Positions 45,161 to 55,031 of a stretch of 64,000 nucleotides of DNA are shown here, piece by piece (the stretch's first letter is position 1; each line of letters starts with the position of its first letter). Both the position numbers and the translations under genes were made by a program. A model generated the notes under the pieces. The model had not been told where the DNA came from. It did no database searches and saw only the letters and a program-made list of their open reading frames with translations. Origin of the DNA: Massilia phyllostachyos (GTDB lineage: Bacteria > Pseudomonadota > Gammaproteobacteria > Burkholderiales > Burkholderiaceae_D); contig NZ_JAJNOC010000003.1 of assembly GCF_021044825.1 (NCBI RefSeq), positions 248,001 to 312,000 of the forward strand, in the 5' to 3' direction.

Positions 45161-45895
45161 ATGACCAATACCACCCACTTCGGTTATAAAACCGTCGCCG
45201 AGGACCAGAAGGTCCAGGAAGTCGCCAAGGTCTTTCATTCGGTCGCCTCCAAGTACGACGTCATGAACGACCTGATGTCGGCCGGCCTGCACCGCGCCTG
45301 GAAGATGTTCACCATCGCCCAGGCCGGCGTGCGTCCCGGCTTCAAGGTGCTCGACATCGCCGGCGGCACCGGCGACCTGGCCAAGGCCTTCGCGAAGCAG
45401 GCCGGCCGCACCGGCGAGGTCTGGCTCACCGACATCAACGAGTCGATGCTGCGCGTGGGGCGGGATAGACTCTTGAACAAGGGTCTCGTGACCCCAACTA
45501 TGCTGTGCGACGCCGAGAAGCTGCCGTTCCCGGACAATTATTTCGACCGCGTCAGCGTCGCCTTCGGCCTGCGCAACATGACGCACAAGGACCAGGCGCT
45601 GGCGGAAATGCGCCGCGTCCTGAAACCCGGCGGCAAGCTGCTGGTGCTGGAATTCTCGAAGGTGATCGCGCCGCTGCAGAAGCCCTACGACCTGTACTCG
45701 TTCTCGGTGCTGCCGTGGCTGGGGCAAAAGATCGCCGGCGATGCGGAAAGCTACCGCTACCTGGCCGAGTCGATCCGCATGCACCCGGACCAGGACACCC
45801 TGAAGGGCATGATGCTCGACGCCGGCCTGGAGCGGGTCCAGTACTACAACCTGACCGGCGGCGTGGCGGCGCTGCACACCGGCATCAAGATGTAA
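45161..45895 (+). CDS. ubiE: Ubiquinone/menaquinone biosynthesis C-methyltransferase UbiE
   Basis: The 244-residue class I SAM methyltransferase has [15 protein letters not shown] as motif [16 protein letters not shown], and the UbiE signatures [21 protein letters not shown] and [18 protein letters not shown]. It methylates the C2 position in ubiquinone synthesis. It starts the ubiE-Tim44-ubiJ-ubiB run. The DUF971 gene that usually precedes it is 10.5 kb upstream. Confidence 0.96.
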   Translation: MTNTTHFGYKTVAEDQKVQEVAKVFHSVASKYDVMNDLMSAGLHRAWKMFTIAQAGVRPGFKVLDIAGGTGDLAKAFAKQAGRTGEVWLTDINESMLRVGRDRLLNKGLVTPTMLCDAEKLPFPDNYFDRVSVAFGLRNMTHKDQALAEMRRVLKPGGKLLVLEFSKVIAPLQKPYDLYSFSVLPWLGQKIAGDAESYRYLAESIRMHPDQDTLKGMMLDAGLERVQYYNLTGGVAALHTGIKM

Positions 45896-45910
45896 GACCG
45901 CAAAGGAATC

Positions 45911-46888
45911 GTGATGAAAAAATTCGTGGCAACCCTGGTACTGGCGCTCACCGCCGTATCGATGATTGCGGAAGCGACCGCGCGCCCGATGGGCGGCAAG
46001 CGCTCGATCGGCCGCCAGTCGCAGCCGGTGCGCCAGATGCAGGCGCCGGCACCCGCGCCGCAACCCGGCATGCAGCCGCAGCGCGCACCCGCGCCTGCCG
46101 CCGTGCCGGCTGCCGGGGCGGCCGGAGCCGCCGCTGCCGCGCGCAGTACCCAGCGCTCCGGCATGTGGAAGGGCATCCTGGGCGGCGCGCTGCTCGGCCT
46201 CGGCCTGGGCGCGCTGCTGTCGCACTTCGGCATCGGCGGCGCGCTCGCCAGCGTGATCTCGACCATCCTCATGATCGGCCTCTTGGCGCTGGCCGTGCTG
46301 TTCGTGGTGCGCATGTTCCGCCGCAAGGACACGCCGGCCAATCCGGCCTTCGGCAACAACTACGCCAATCCGGTGCCGGCGGGTGCTTCCGCCGGCGGCG
46401 TCGCCACGCCCGAGATCGGTTCCGGCCTGCGCCAGCCGGCGGCCTTCCAGGGATCGACCGGCGGCGTGTCGCTCGGCAAGCCTGAGAGCGCGCCGGCGCA
46501 TACCCAGTGGGGCGTGCCGGGCGACTTCGACCAGGAAGCCTTCCTGCGCCACGCGAAAGCCTCCTTCATCCGCATGCAGGCGGCCTGGGACCGCGGCGAT
46601 ACCAACGACCTGCGCGAGTTCACCTCGCCGGAAGTGTATGCCGAGCTCAAGCTGCAGATCCAGGAACGCGGCGCCAACGCCGACTTTACCGACGTGGTCA
46701 GCATCGACGGCCAGCTGCTGGGCATCGAGACCACCGCCACCGACTACCTGGCCAGCGTGCAGTTCAACGGCATGATCCGCAGCGCGCCGAACGCGCCGGC
46801 GGAACCCTTCGTCGAGGTGTGGAATATGTCGAAGCCGCTGTCGGGACCGGGCGGGTGGGTATTGGCGGGCATTCAGCAAGTCGCCTGA
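45911..46888 (+). CDS. Tim44-like domain-containing membrane protein
   Basis: The 325-residue protein has a signal-like start, a Pro/Gln/Ala-rich region (about 30-80), two hydrophobic segments (LLGLGLGALLSHFGIGGALASVI and ISTILMIGLLALAVLFVV, overlapping) and a C-terminal Tim44-like domain (DFDQEAFLRHAKASFIRMQAAW ... FTSPEVYAELKLQIQ). It belongs to the family regularly found between ubiE and ubiJ/ubiB in betaproteobacteria. It may act in membrane or quinone-related processes, but the exact role is unknown. Confidence 0.88.
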   Translation: MMKKFVATLVLALTAVSMIAEATARPMGGKRSIGRQSQPVRQMQAPAPAPQPGMQPQRAPAPAAVPAAGAAGAAAAARSTQRSGMWKGILGGALLGLGLGALLSHFGIGGALASVISTILMIGLLALAVLFVVRMFRRKDTPANPAFGNNYANPVPAGASAGGVATPEIGSGLRQPAAFQGSTGGVSLGKPESAPAHTQWGVPGDFDQEAFLRHAKASFIRMQAAWDRGDTNDLREFTSPEVYAELKLQIQERGANADFTDVVSIDGQLLGIETTATDYLASVQFNGMIRSAPNAPAEPFVEVWNMSKPLSGPGGWVLAGIQQVA

Positions 46889-46950
46889 CAATTATTTTCT
46901 GATAATGTCCTGTGCCGCCGGGCTCCTGCCCGGCAAACTGGTAAGATCAA

Positions 46951-46981
46951 CCGCCCGACTCACCACCGGGCGGTTTTTTTT
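46951..46981 (+). terminator. Rho-independent terminator between the Tim44-like gene and ubiJ
   Basis: CCGCCCG at 46951-46957 pairs with CGGGCGG at 46967-46973 around a nine-base loop, followed by eight T residues. It would separate ubiE-Tim44 from ubiJ-ubiB, which start 20 bases later. Confidence 0.85.
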
Positions 46982-47001
46982 CGTTCACCTGACCGCAAAC
47001 T

Positions 47002-47640
47002 ATGTTCTCGAGTAAGGCCCTCTTGGCCACGCCCGCCGTCGCCACCATCAACCACTTGCTGGCCCAGGAAGCCTGGGCGCGCGACGCCCTCAAGCGCCAT
47101 GCCGGCAAGGAAGCCTGCATCGACACCGGCCACTTGCAGCTGCGCCTGCGCGTGGCGCGCGACGGCATGCTGGAAGCCGGCAGCGGTCAAGGCCCGGCAA
47201 ATGTGACCATCCGCATGAAGCTGACCGACCTGCCGCTGATCGCCGCCAATCGCGAGCGGGCCATGTCCTATGTGAAGATAGAAGGCGATGCCGAGTTCGC
47301 CAACGCGATCTCGGCCCTGTCGAAGGATTTGCGCTGGGACGCCGAGCACGACCTGGAGCGCGTGGTTGGCCCGCTCGGTGCGCGCCGCATCGCCGAAGGT
47401 GGCCGCTCGCTTGCCGGCGGCGTGCTGAACGGTGGCCGCCGGCTGGCGGAAAATGTCGCCGAGTTCCTACTCGAGGAACAGCCCGTACTGGTGCGTCCGG
47501 CGCAAGTGCAGGGCTTCGCCGCCGACGTGGTGCGCCTGCGCGACGACGTCGAGCGCGCGTCCAAGCGCATCGCCAAGCTTGAGCAGCGCCTCGCGCAGAG
47601 CGCCCCTGCCGCCACCGTGATCCTGACCCCGGATAACTGA
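47002..47640 (+). CDS. ubiJ: Ubiquinone biosynthesis accessory factor UbiJ (SCP2 domain)
   Basis: The 212-residue protein has an SCP2-like lipid-binding domain (about residues 20-110) and a C-terminal helical tail ([21 protein letters not shown]). UbiJ binds ubiquinone intermediates in the cytosolic Ubi complex. The ubiB start overlaps its stop by one base, which supports the name. Confidence 0.88.
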   Translation: MFSSKALLATPAVATINHLLAQEAWARDALKRHAGKEACIDTGHLQLRLRVARDGMLEAGSGQGPANVTIRMKLTDLPLIAANRERAMSYVKIEGDAEFANAISALSKDLRWDAEHDLERVVGPLGARRIAEGGRSLAGGVLNGGRRLAENVAEFLLEEQPVLVRPAQVQGFAADVVRLRDDVERASKRIAKLEQRLAQSAPAATVILTPDN

Positions 47641-49226
47641 TGATCCTGAAATTCCTGCGCCTGCTGAAGATTCTCACCGTCGCCACCAAGTACGGTCTCG
47701 ACGAAATCGCCGTCACCAGCCTGCACGCCCCGCGCACCGCGCGTTTCATGAACACCGTGTTCTTCTGGCGCCGCATCACTTCGCCACGCGCCATCCGCCT
47801 GCGCCAGGCGCTCGAGGAACTCGGCCCGATCTTCATCAAGTTCGGCCAGGTGCTGTCGACCCGGCGCGACCTGATGCCGCCCGATATCGCGGACGAGCTG
47901 TCGCTGCTGCAGGACCGGGTGCCGCCCTTCGATTCCGACCTGGCCATCGCCCAGATCACCGAAGCGCTCGGCGCCCACCCTGATCAATTATTCGCCAGCT
48001 TCGAGCGGACCCCGGTGGCCTCGGCGTCGATCGCGCAAGTCCACTTCGCAACCCTGAAGAACGGCAAGGAAGTCGCCGTCAAGGTGCTGCGTCCGGGCAT
48101 GAAGAAAACCATCGACGAAGACCTGGCGCTGATGGACCTGGCCGCCGCCCTGATCGAAAAGGTGTGGGCCGAGAGCCGCCGCCTGAAGCCGCGCGAAGTG
48201 GTCGGCGAGTTCGACAAGTACCTGCACGACGAGCTCGACCTGATGCGCGAGGCGGCCAACGCCAGCCAGCTGCGCCGCAACTTCGCCGAGTCGACGCTCT
48301 TGATGGTGCCGGAGATGTACTGGGACTATTGCTCCAGCAGCGTGATCGTGATGGAACGCATGCGCGGCATCCCGGTGTCGCAGATCGACCGCCTGGCGGC
48401 CGAGGGCGTGGACCTGAAAAAACTGTCGAGCGATGGCGTCGAGATCTTCTTCACGCAAGTGTTCCGGGATGGCTTCTTCCACGCCGACATGCACCCGGGG
48501 AACATCCTGGTCTCGGTCGAGAAGGAAACCTTCGGCCGCTACATCGCGCTCGACTTCGGCATCGTTGGCACCCTGAACGATTTCGACAAGGATTACCTGT
48601 CGCAGAATTTCCTGGCCTTCTTCCGGCGCGACTACAAGCGCGTGGCCGAAGCCCACATCGAATCGGGCTGGGCGCCGCGCGATACCCGCGTCGACGAACT
48701 GGAGTCGGCGGTGCGTGCCTGCTGCGAGCCGATCTTCGACCGTCCCTTGAAAGACATTTCCTTCGGCCAGATCCTGCTGCGCCTGTTCCAGACTTCGCGC
48801 CGCTTCAATGTCGAGGTCCAGCCGCAGCTGGTGCTGCTGCAGAAGACCCTGCTCAATATCGAGGGGCTGGGCCGCCAGCTCGACCCGGATCTCGATCTGT
48901 GGAAGACGGCGAAACCCTACCTGGAGCGCTGGATGGGCGAGCAGGTCGGCTGGCGCGGCATGGTCGAGCGCCTGCGCGCCGAGGCGCCGCGCTACGCCCA
49001 CATCTTCCCGCAACTGCCGCGCCTGCTGCACCAGACGCTCGAGCGCCACGCGCATTCCGGCGTCGACATGCACAACGGCCAGCGTCTCGGCAATGCCGAC
49101 CTGCTGGCCATGGTGCTGGCCGAACAACGCCGCACCAACCGCCTGCTGGGCCTGATGACCTTCCTGGGACTGACCACGGGGGCGCTGGGGATGGCGGTGG
49201 TGGGGTGGTATTTCTACGGTGGCTGA
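47640..49226 (+). CDS. ubiB: Ubiquinone biosynthesis regulatory protein kinase UbiB
   Basis: The 528-residue protein is of the ADCK/UbiB atypical kinase family: [20 protein letters not shown] (KxGQ motif), an Ala-rich [24 protein letters not shown] nucleotide-loop region (about residues 123-146), [11 protein letters not shown] and [10 protein letters not shown]. Two C-terminal hydrophobic segments ([20 protein letters not shown] region) anchor it in the inner membrane. It supports ubiquinone synthesis by ATPase activity. The methyltransferase gene overlaps its end by eight bases. Confidence 0.96.
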   Translation: MILKFLRLLKILTVATKYGLDEIAVTSLHAPRTARFMNTVFFWRRITSPRAIRLRQALEELGPIFIKFGQVLSTRRDLMPPDIADELSLLQDRVPPFDSDLAIAQITEALGAHPDQLFASFERTPVASASIAQVHFATLKNGKEVAVKVLRPGMKKTIDEDLALMDLAAALIEKVWAESRRLKPREVVGEFDKYLHDELDLMREAANASQLRRNFAESTLLMVPEMYWDYCSSSVIVMERMRGIPVSQIDRLAAEGVDLKKLSSDGVEIFFTQVFRDGFFHADMHPGNILVSVEKETFGRYIALDFGIVGTLNDFDKDYLSQNFLAFFRRDYKRVAEAHIESGWAPRDTRVDELESAVRACCEPIFDRPLKDISFGQILLRLFQTSRRFNVEVQPQLVLLQKTLLNIEGLGRQLDPDLDLWKTAKPYLERWMGEQVGWRGMVERLRAEAPRYAHIFPQLPRLLHQTLERHAHSGVDMHNGQRLGNADLLAMVLAEQRRTNRLLGLMTFLGLTTGALGMAVVGWYFYGG

Positions 49227-49815
49227 TTTCAGCCATCGCGACCCGCGCGATCCGGCCTTCTGGGACGAGCGTTTTAGCAAAGCCTTCACGCCCTGGGACC
49301 GGGGCGGGGTGCCGCGGGCGCTGCGCGATTTCGTGGCGCGCCAGTCGCGGCCGCTCGTGGCCCTGATTCCCGGTTGCGGCAGTGCCTACGAGCTGGTGTA
49401 CCTGTGCGAGGCCTGCTGGGATGCCACGGCGATCGACTTCGCGCCGGAAGCGGTGGCGCGGGGCAGGGCGCTGGCGGGGCAATGGGCAGAGCACATTGTC
49501 GAGGCGGATTTCTTTGCGTGGCAGCCGGCGCGTCCTGTCGAACTCATCTACGAGTGCGCTTTCCTGTGCGCCTTGCCGCCGGCGCTGCGGCCACAGGTCG
49601 TGGCGCGCTGGGCCGAGCTGCTGGCGCCGGGCGGGTGTGTAGCCGGGTTCTTCTATGTCGACCGGACGGTGAAGGGGCCGCCGTTCGGCATCGAACGCGC
49701 CGAGCTCGAGCGTTTGATGGCGCCGTATTTCGTTTGCGTCGAAGATATGTCGGTCGACGATTCGATTCCCATTTTTGCCGGCAAGGAACGTTGGATGGTG
49801 TTCCGGCGGTTGTGA
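49219..49815 (+). CDS. TPMT-family SAM-dependent methyltransferase
   Basis: The 198-residue protein is similar to thiopurine S-methyltransferase-type enzymes: [33 protein letters not shown] as SAM motif I, and [20 protein letters not shown] split across residues 94-113. The usual TPMT-group substrates are small thiols or selenium/tellurium compounds. The true one is unknown. It starts with GTG at 49219, coupled to ubiB. An IS1595 element is inserted three bases after its stop (target duplication at 49818-49825), directly in front of a hairpin. Confidence 0.85.
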   Translation: MADFSHRDPRDPAFWDERFSKAFTPWDRGGVPRALRDFVARQSRPLVALIPGCGSAYELVYLCEACWDATAIDFAPEAVARGRALAGQWAEHIVEADFFAWQPARPVELIYECAFLCALPPALRPQVVARWAELLAPGGCVAGFFYVDRTVKGPPFGIERAELERLMAPYFVCVEDMSVDDSIPIFAGKERWMVFRRL

Positions 49816-49817
49816 CC

Positions 49818-49825
49818 AAAGAAAA
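49818..49825. repeat. 8-bp target site duplication, left copy
   Basis: AAAGAAAA directly precedes the left inverted repeat and recurs immediately after the right one at 50894-50901. Confidence 0.85.
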
Positions 49826-50893
49826 GGCGCTGTCACCGTTCAGTGTGGATTGCCTGGCCCGAATATGCCCAGCGCCAGGCGCCGCAGCCGTTCGGCGGTG
49901 CCGATCCGTCCGCCGTCGAGCGCCCATTGCCAGCCGAGATAGTTCGGCAGATAACGTGACGCCACACCATTGAACCGCGCCAGCCATTGGCGAAAGCGGC
50001 GGTGATAAGCGTTGACGTTCTGCACGTGAACGGCGCCACGCACGTGCTCGCCTGCGCTGACATTCACGTACGCATGCGAGATGCCGGCCTGCGACGCAAA
50101 AGTCCGGTAGGCCGGATGCGCGTCGGTCACCAGCAGCACGTCGCGGTCGAGTACGGGCAGCAGGTGACGCTGCAGCTGGGCGACCGTGACCTTGCCGCGT
50201 CCGGTGACGCAATCGATGGTGCCGCCGGTGCGGTCGCGCGCGACCAGGATGCAGACGTGCTCGTGGCTGATGCCGCGGCGGCTGGCTGTTCCGCCGCGCT
50301 TGCGGGCCGGGCGCTGCAGCGCGCGCGAGCCCTTTTGCGATTCGAGCAAGAACATCTCGTCGGCCTCGGTAATGCCGGCCAGCGACTCGGGGCGGTCATG
50401 TTTCGCTTGCTGCAGAAAGCGGTGGCGCCAGCGCATGCTGGTGTTGCGGTGAATGCCGACCAGGTCGGCAGCGGCGCGCACCGTGCGGCTGTCGAGCATG
50501 CTTTTGAGATAGTCGAGCCATTTGTCGCGGCGGCGCAGGCCGGCCAGCGGCGTGCCGGTCAAGGCATTGAAGGTGCGCCGGCAGGCGCAGCAGCGGTAGC
50601 GCTGGATGCCACGATCGCGGCCATGACGGTGGACATGGCGCTCGCCGCAGGCGGGGCAACATGGCGCGGGCCGCGCCGCGTCGATGGCGGCGCAGACCTG
50701 GTCGTGCCCGCGCGCCGATTGCAAGATGGCGAGCAATTGCTCGCGCTGCTGAGGCGCGAGTTCCGCCACCCGTCCCAGCCACCGCTTGAACCCCGCCGCC
50801 TGCATTGCCCCCTCCGCTCACGCTCGAGATAGCAATCAGACAGTAGCTCAGTCCGACAGTTCAGTCGACTCAACAGTCAACGGTGACAGCGCC
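49826..50893 (-). mobile_element. Complete IS1595-family insertion sequence (1068 bp)
   Basis: The element is bounded by perfect 15-bp terminal inverted repeats: GGCGCTGTCACCGTT at 49826-49840 and AACGGTGACAGCGCC at 50879-50893. AAAGAAAA flanks both sides as an 8-bp duplication, the size expected for IS1595. It holds one intact transposase gene and no passenger gene. Intact ends and an exact duplication suggest a fairly recent insertion. Confidence 0.93.
49840..50805 (-). CDS. IS1595-family (ISXO2-like DDE) transposase
   Basis: The 321-residue protein has an N-terminal zinc ribbon (CCPACGERHVHRHGR ... YRCCACRRTFNALTGTPL), a helix-turn-helix stretch (RTVRAAADLVGIHRNTSMRW) and an ISXO2-like DDE domain (EADEMFLLESQKGSR, LLVTDAHPAYRTFA, NVNAYHRRFRQWLARFNGV). 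It appears intact with no frameshift. The stop codon abuts the left inverted repeat. The start at 50805 gives a normal length for the family. Confidence 0.94.
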   Translation of the reverse strand: MQAAGFKRWLGRVAELAPQQREQLLAILQSARGHDQVCAAIDAARPAPCCPACGERHVHRHGRDRGIQRYRCCACRRTFNALTGTPLAGLRRRDKWLDYLKSMLDSRTVRAAADLVGIHRNTSMRWRHRFLQQAKHDRPESLAGITEADEMFLLESQKGSRALQRPARKRGGTASRRGISHEHVCILVARDRTGGTIDCVTGRGKVTVAQLQRHLLPVLDRDVLLVTDAHPAYRTFASQAGISHAYVNVSAGEHVRGAVHVQNVNAYHRRFRQWLARFNGVASRYLPNYLGWQWALDGGRIGTAERLRRLALGIFGPGNPH

Positions 50894-50901
50894 AAAGAAA
50901 A
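50894..50901. repeat. 8-bp target site duplication, right copy
   Basis: AAAGAAAA directly after the right inverted repeat is identical to 49818-49825. Confidence 0.85.
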
Positions 50902-50920
50902 AGCCCGCACAAGGCGGGCT
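50901..50920 (-). terminator. Hairpin terminator on the minus strand next to the IS
   Basis: AGCCCGC (50902-50908) pairs with GCGGGCT (50914-50920). On the minus strand a T-rich run (TTTTTCTTT) follows, so it would terminate transcription coming from the right. The IS insertion retained that run as its duplication. Confidence 0.65.
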
Positions 50921-50939
50921 CGGGAAAAGCAGTTTTCTT

Positions 50940-51023
50940 CTACGGACCAGCGGCGGATTGACCGCGCAAAATCTTCTGTTTCTTCTTAACCTTGGACAGC
51001 AGCGCTTTCTCTACTGTCATCAT
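50940..51023 (-). CDS. Possible 27-residue small protein
   Basis: A short minus-strand frame encodes a basic peptide starting MMTVEKALLSKVKKKQKIL and ending with GQSAAGP. ATG 51020 would give 26 residues. A terminator hairpin follows about 20 bases after the stop, which suggests a genuine short transcript. No clear ribosome site precedes it and I do not recognise it. The remainder of the gap to 51216 shows nothing else. Confidence 0.3.
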   Translation of the reverse strand: MMTVEKALLSKVKKKQKILRGQSAAGP

Positions 51024-51216
51024 GTTCGAAGGAAAGATGCTATTTAATCACCCGGCACTGTGCTTGCGCAAATGAAACACGCGTTGTCGATGATTAAAAA
51101 CAACACCTCAGCCGTATCCTGTGTGTCCCTCCATCGCCCCGCTGCGGGCAAAACAGGCAAGGATGGATGCAAAAGCTTTATAATTCAGGGTTTTGAAGAT
51201 TTTTGCGGAGTATCAG

Positions 51217-51558
51217 ATGCCGATTTACGCTTACCGCTGCGATGAATGCGGTTTTACCAAAGATGTACTGCAAAAAATTTCTGACCCGGTCCTGACGGTC
51301 TGCCCCTCCTGTGGCAAGGATGCCTTCAAAAAGCAAGTGACGGCCGCCGGCTTCCAGCTCAAGGGCACCGGCTGGTACGTGACGGACTTCCGCGGCGGTA
51401 CGCCGCCAGCCACGGGTACGAGCGCCGGCAGCAACGGCAGCGGTAGCGCCACGCACGCAGCATCGGGCGACGCCGGCAGCAGCACGGCTGCCGCCCCGGC
51501 CGCCGCCGCGCCTGCGGCCGCTCCGGCGCCGACCGGCGGCGACAAGAGCAGTACGTAA
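51217..51558 (+). CDS. FmdB family zinc ribbon protein
   Basis: The 113-residue protein has an N-terminal CxxC...CxxC zinc ribbon (MPIYAYRCDECGFTKDV and LTVCPSCGKDAFKK) of the FmdB/CxxC_CXXC_SSSS family, and then a Gly/Ser/Ala/Pro-rich tail. Its biochemical role is unknown, and it is often linked to the following DUF502 gene and aspS in betaproteobacteria. ATG 51217 follows GCGGAG. An upstream in-frame ATG at 51193 would overlap this site. Confidence 0.9.
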   Translation: MPIYAYRCDECGFTKDVLQKISDPVLTVCPSCGKDAFKKQVTAAGFQLKGTGWYVTDFRGGTPPATGTSAGSNGSGSATHAASGDAGSSTAAAPAAAAPAAAPAPTGGDKSST

Positions 51559-51617
51559 TCCAGCACGACCTGCCGCGGCCCGCAAAGCCGCAGCCTGAAC
51601 AAGAACAAGAGAACACG

Positions 51618-52205
51618 ATGCGCAAATATTTCCTGACCGGCTTGCTGGTGCTGGTGCCCCTGGCGATCACCGCCTGGGTGCTGAGCATCATCATCACGAC
51701 ACTCGACGGGTCGCTGCTGTTCGTGCCGGAAGCCTGGCAGCCGCGCTCGCTGTTCGGCATGGACATCCCGGGCTTCGGCGCGGTCCTGACGATCGCCATC
51801 GTCTTCCTGACCGGCCTGCTGACCAATAACCTGATCGGCGGCTACATCGTGCGCCTGGGCGACCGGATCATGAAGCGCATCCCGGTGGTCAGCTCGCTGT
51901 ACGGCAGCGTCAAGCAGGTCTCGGACACGCTGTTCTCGTCCTCGGGCAACGCGTTCCGCACGCCGGTGCTGATCCCGTATCCGCATGCGGATTCCTATAC
52001 CATCGCATTCCTGACCGGCGTCCCGGGCGGGGACGTCAAGAATCACCTGGTGGGCGACTACGTGAGCGTGTACGTGCCGACCACCCCGAATCCGACCTCG
52101 GGCTTCTTCCTGATGATGGAACGCAGCAAGGTCGTGGAACTGAACATGTCGGTCGACGCGGCCCTCAAGCACATCGTCTCGATGGGCGTCGTCGCACCGG
52201 AATAA
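51618..52205 (+). CDS. DUF502 domain-containing inner-membrane protein
   Basis: The 195-residue protein has two transmembrane segments (LLVLVPLAITAWVLSIIITT and ILTIAIVFLTGLL-type) and the DUF502 core (SLYGSVKQVSDTLFSS, LVGDYVSVYVPTTPNPTSG). No function is established for the family. It lies between the zinc ribbon gene and aspS, with 61 bases to the next start, and is probably co-transcribed. Confidence 0.9.
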   Translation: MRKYFLTGLLVLVPLAITAWVLSIIITTLDGSLLFVPEAWQPRSLFGMDIPGFGAVLTIAIVFLTGLLTNNLIGGYIVRLGDRIMKRIPVVSSLYGSVKQVSDTLFSSSGNAFRTPVLIPYPHADSYTIAFLTGVPGGDVKNHLVGDYVSVYVPTTPNPTSGFFLMMERSKVVELNMSVDAALKHIVSMGVVAPE

Positions 52206-52266
52206 AATAACGCAATAAGAATTGGCCCTCGGCCTCAAACGAACCAACCAACCTGGAACGAAAACT

Positions 52267-54069
52267 ATGTCCTCCATGCGTACCAACTACTGCGGCCTCG
52301 TCACCGAGGAACTGCTGGGCCAAACCGTCAGCCTGTGCGGCTGGGTGCACCGTCGCCGCGACCACGGCGGCGTGATCTTCATCGACCTGCGCGACCGCGA
52401 AGGCCTGGTGCAGGTGGTCTGCCACCCGGACAACGCCGAGGTGTTCAAGGCCGCCGAGCACGTGCGCAACGAGTACTGCCTGCGCGTCACCGGCCTAGTG
52501 GTGAACCGCCTGGAAGGCACCGCCAACGCCAACCTGAAATCGGGCAAGATCGAGATCAACACCACGCAACTGGAAGTGCTGAACGCCTCGGTGCCGGTGC
52601 CGTTCCAGCTGGACGACGACAACCTGTCGGAAACCACCCGCCTGACCCACCGCGTGCTCGACCTGCGCCGCAACCAGATGCAGCACAACCTGCGCCTGCG
52701 CTACAAGGTGTCGATGGAAGTGCGCAAATACCTCGACAACCTGGGCTTCATCGACATCGAGACCCCGATGCTGACCAAGTCGACCCCGGAAGGCGCCCGC
52801 GACTATCTCGTCCCGTCGCGCGTCAACCCGGGCAACTTCTTCGCGCTGCCGCAGTCGCCGCAGCTGTTCAAGCAGCTTCTCATGGTCGCCAACTTCGACC
52901 GCTACTACCAGATCACCAAGTGCTTCCGCGACGAAGACCTGCGCGCCGACCGCCAGCCGGAATTCACCCAGATCGACTGCGAAACCTCGTTCCTGACCGA
53001 GCAGGAAATCCGTGACCTGTTCGAAGACATGATGCGCGTCGTCTTCAAGAACGCGGCCGGCATCGACCTGCCGAATCCGTTCCCGGTGATGGACTTCGCC
53101 ACCGCCATGGGCTCCTATGGTTCGGACAAGCCGGACATGCGCGTCAAGCTGGAATTCACCGAACTGACCGAGCTGATGAAGTCGGTCGAGTTCAAGGTGT
53201 TCAATTCCGCCGCGAACATGGCCGGTGGCCGCGTGGTCGGCATGCGCGTGCCGCAGGGCGCGTCGATGCCGCGTTCGGAAATCGACGCCTACACCCAGTT
53301 CGTCGCCATCTACGGCGCCAAGGGCCTGGCCTACATCAAGGTCAACGAGAAGGCCAAGGGCCGTGACGGCCTGCAGTCGCCGATCGTCAAGAACATCTCG
53401 GACGAAGTCCTGGCTCAGATCCTGGAACTGACCAAGGCCGAAGACGGCGACCTGATCTTCTTCGGCGCGGATAAAGCCAAGGTCGTCAACGACGCCATCG
53501 GCGCGCTGCGCGTGAAGATCGGCCACTCGGAATTCGGCAAGAAGGCCGGCCTGTTCGACGACCGCTGGGCGCCGCTGTGGGTCATCGACTTCCCGATGTT
53601 CGAGTACGACGAAGACGGCGACCGCTGGAACGCCACCCACCACCCGTTCACCGCACCGAAGGATGGCCACGAGGACATGCTCGAGACCAACCCGGGCGCC
53701 TGTGTCGCCAAGGCCTATGACATGGTCCTGAACGGCTGGGAACTGGGCGGCGGCTCGATCCGTATTCACCGCGAAGAAGTCCAGAGCAAGGTGTTCCGCG
53801 CCCTGAAGATCGATGCCGAGGAAGCGCAGCTGAAGTTCGGCTTCCTGCTCGACGCCCTGCAGTACGGCGCGCCGCCGCACGGTGGCCTGGCCTTCGGCCT
53901 GGACCGCCTGATCACCCTGATGACCGGCTCCGAGTCGATTCGCGACGTGATCGCCTTCCCGAAAACCCAGCGTGCACAAGATCTGCTGACCAATGCGCCG
54001 TCGGAAGTCGACGAGAAGCAACTCAAGGAACTGCACATCCGCCTGCGCAACGAGCCGAAAGTCGCCTGA
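52267..54069 (+). CDS. aspS: Aspartyl-tRNA synthetase
   Basis: The 600-residue class IIb synthetase begins with an OB-fold anticodon-binding domain ([20 protein letters not shown]), followed by the catalytic core with motif 2 ([20 protein letters not shown]), the bacterial GAD insertion, and motif 3 ([15 protein letters not shown]). It may be the non-discriminating type where GatCAB is present, but that cannot be judged here. I start at 52267, and ATG 52276 (MRTNYCG) is equally possible. Confidence 0.96.
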   Translation: MSSMRTNYCGLVTEELLGQTVSLCGWVHRRRDHGGVIFIDLRDREGLVQVVCHPDNAEVFKAAEHVRNEYCLRVTGLVVNRLEGTANANLKSGKIEINTTQLEVLNASVPVPFQLDDDNLSETTRLTHRVLDLRRNQMQHNLRLRYKVSMEVRKYLDNLGFIDIETPMLTKSTPEGARDYLVPSRVNPGNFFALPQSPQLFKQLLMVANFDRYYQITKCFRDEDLRADRQPEFTQIDCETSFLTEQEIRDLFEDMMRVVFKNAAGIDLPNPFPVMDFATAMGSYGSDKPDMRVKLEFTELTELMKSVEFKVFNSAANMAGGRVVGMRVPQGASMPRSEIDAYTQFVAIYGAKGLAYIKVNEKAKGRDGLQSPIVKNISDEVLAQILELTKAEDGDLIFFGADKAKVVNDAIGALRVKIGHSEFGKKAGLFDDRWAPLWVIDFPMFEYDEDGDRWNATHHPFTAPKDGHEDMLETNPGACVAKAYDMVLNGWELGGGSIRIHREEVQSKVFRALKIDAEEAQLKFGFLLDALQYGAPPHGGLAFGLDRLITLMTGSESIRDVIAFPKTQRAQDLLTNAPSEVDEKQLKELHIRLRNEPKVA

Positions 54070-54109
54070 ACGGCTTGATGGACACGCGGCCGGAAACGGC
54101 CGCCGTCCG

Positions 54110-54145
54110 TAGGGTGGTCGGCTTCGCCGACCGCGCGTTCAACTC
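54110..54145 (+). repeat. Family A intergenic repeat (single unit)
   Basis: GTAGGGTGGTCGGC-TTC-GCCGACCGCGCGTTCAA forms a tight hairpin 40 bases after the aspS stop, nearly identical to the copy at 24979. It lies between aspS and nudB. Confidence 0.65.
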
Positions 54146-54197
54146 ACGCGGGCATGACCGAAACACCGGTCCTGCCCGCGTTTGTTCATCTGGCCCC

Positions 54198-54653
54198 ATG
54201 CCCCATAAAATCCCCGAATCGGTCCTGGTCGTCATCCACACCGCCGACCTGGAGGTCCTGCTGATCGAACGCGCCGATCGCCCCGGCTTCTGGCAATCCG
54301 TCACCGGCTCCCTCGATGCCCTCGACGAACCCTTGCCCCTCACCGCCGCCCGCGAACTGTTTGAGGAAACCGGCATCGTGGCCGACGGCGAACACATCCG
54401 CCTGCACGACTGGCAACTGTCCAACGTCTACGAAATCTACCCGGTCTGGCGCCACCGCTACGCCCCAGGCGTCACGCATAACACCGAGCATATTTTCTCC
54501 GTCTGCGTGCCGCGCGAGGTCCCGATTGTTCTGAGCCCGCGCGAGCACGTGCGGCATGCCTGGCTACCGTATCTCGAGGCTGCGGACCGCTGCTTCTCGT
54601 CCTCGAACGCGGAAGCGATCCTGCAACTGCCTCGTCTCTTCTCGAACGGCTGA
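54198..54653 (+). CDS. nudB: Dihydroneopterin triphosphate diphosphatase (Nudix)
   Basis: The 151-residue Nudix protein has the box GSLDALDEPLPLTAARELFE and ETGI, starting near residue 37. It begins with PESVLVVIHTADLEVLLIER, as NudB/FolQ proteins do. It removes pyrophosphate from dihydroneopterin triphosphate in folate synthesis. aspS-nudB adjacency with the following endonuclease/exonuclease/phosphatase and clsB genes is common in betaproteobacteria. The frame is open upstream through a repeat, and ATG 54198 fits the family. Confidence 0.9.
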   Translation: MPHKIPESVLVVIHTADLEVLLIERADRPGFWQSVTGSLDALDEPLPLTAARELFEETGIVADGEHIRLHDWQLSNVYEIYPVWRHRYAPGVTHNTEHIFSVCVPREVPIVLSPREHVRHAWLPYLEAADRCFSSSNAEAILQLPRLFSNG

Positions 54654-54862
54654 GCAGAAAATTTCCACCCGTAAACTCTCTTTGATAATTTACTGTAAGT
54701 AACTGATTCTAAATAGAAATATCCTTGTCTATAAGGCGCAACAGGAAAAATATTTTTCCACCCAGCGGAATAGACGTTTTGACCATGTATTTCCGTGCGA
54801 CGCCGTACGTTGTGCGGAAATTTGACGACCTTAAAACGCGTTTTCCCTATGGAAGTTGAACT

Positions 54863-54892
54863 GTGACAAGCCAAAATGTCACAATTTGTAAC
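54863..54892 (+). promoter_or_regulatory. GTGACA/TGTCAC repeat upstream of the 67-residue gene
   Basis: GTGACA-N8-TGTCAC (54863-54882) is followed ten bases on by TGTAAC (54887-54892). The same hexamers with similar 10-11 base spacing occur upstream of the amyloid operon. The cluster lies about 115-140 bases upstream of the sigma-54-like promoter described next. The surrounding 378-base gap is AT-rich. Confidence 0.4.
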
Positions 54893-54979
54893 CAAATGTT
54901 ATTAGACAATTTCCTATCTGCACGATAGATTCATCGTTTGACATACGGAACTGTTTCCGAATATCTTCGAATGAGTCGC

Positions 54980-54994
54980 TGGCAGTTGTTTCGC
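54980..54994 (+). promoter_or_regulatory. Sigma-54-like promoter of the 67-residue gene
   Basis: TGGCAGT-TGTT-TCGC keeps GG and GC 12 bases apart and matches 8 of the 11 fixed positions of the -24/-12 consensus. The predicted start near 55006 is 26 bases before the ATG at 55032. Confidence 0.45.
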
Positions 54995-55031
54995 GACGAA
55001 AATCTAAACTAGACATCTGGGAGAACGACAC

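Noticed and set aside
54458..54895. A 145-residue minus-strand frame running into nudB
   Set aside because: It overlaps nudB heavily and starts in an AT-rich gap without a ribosome site.
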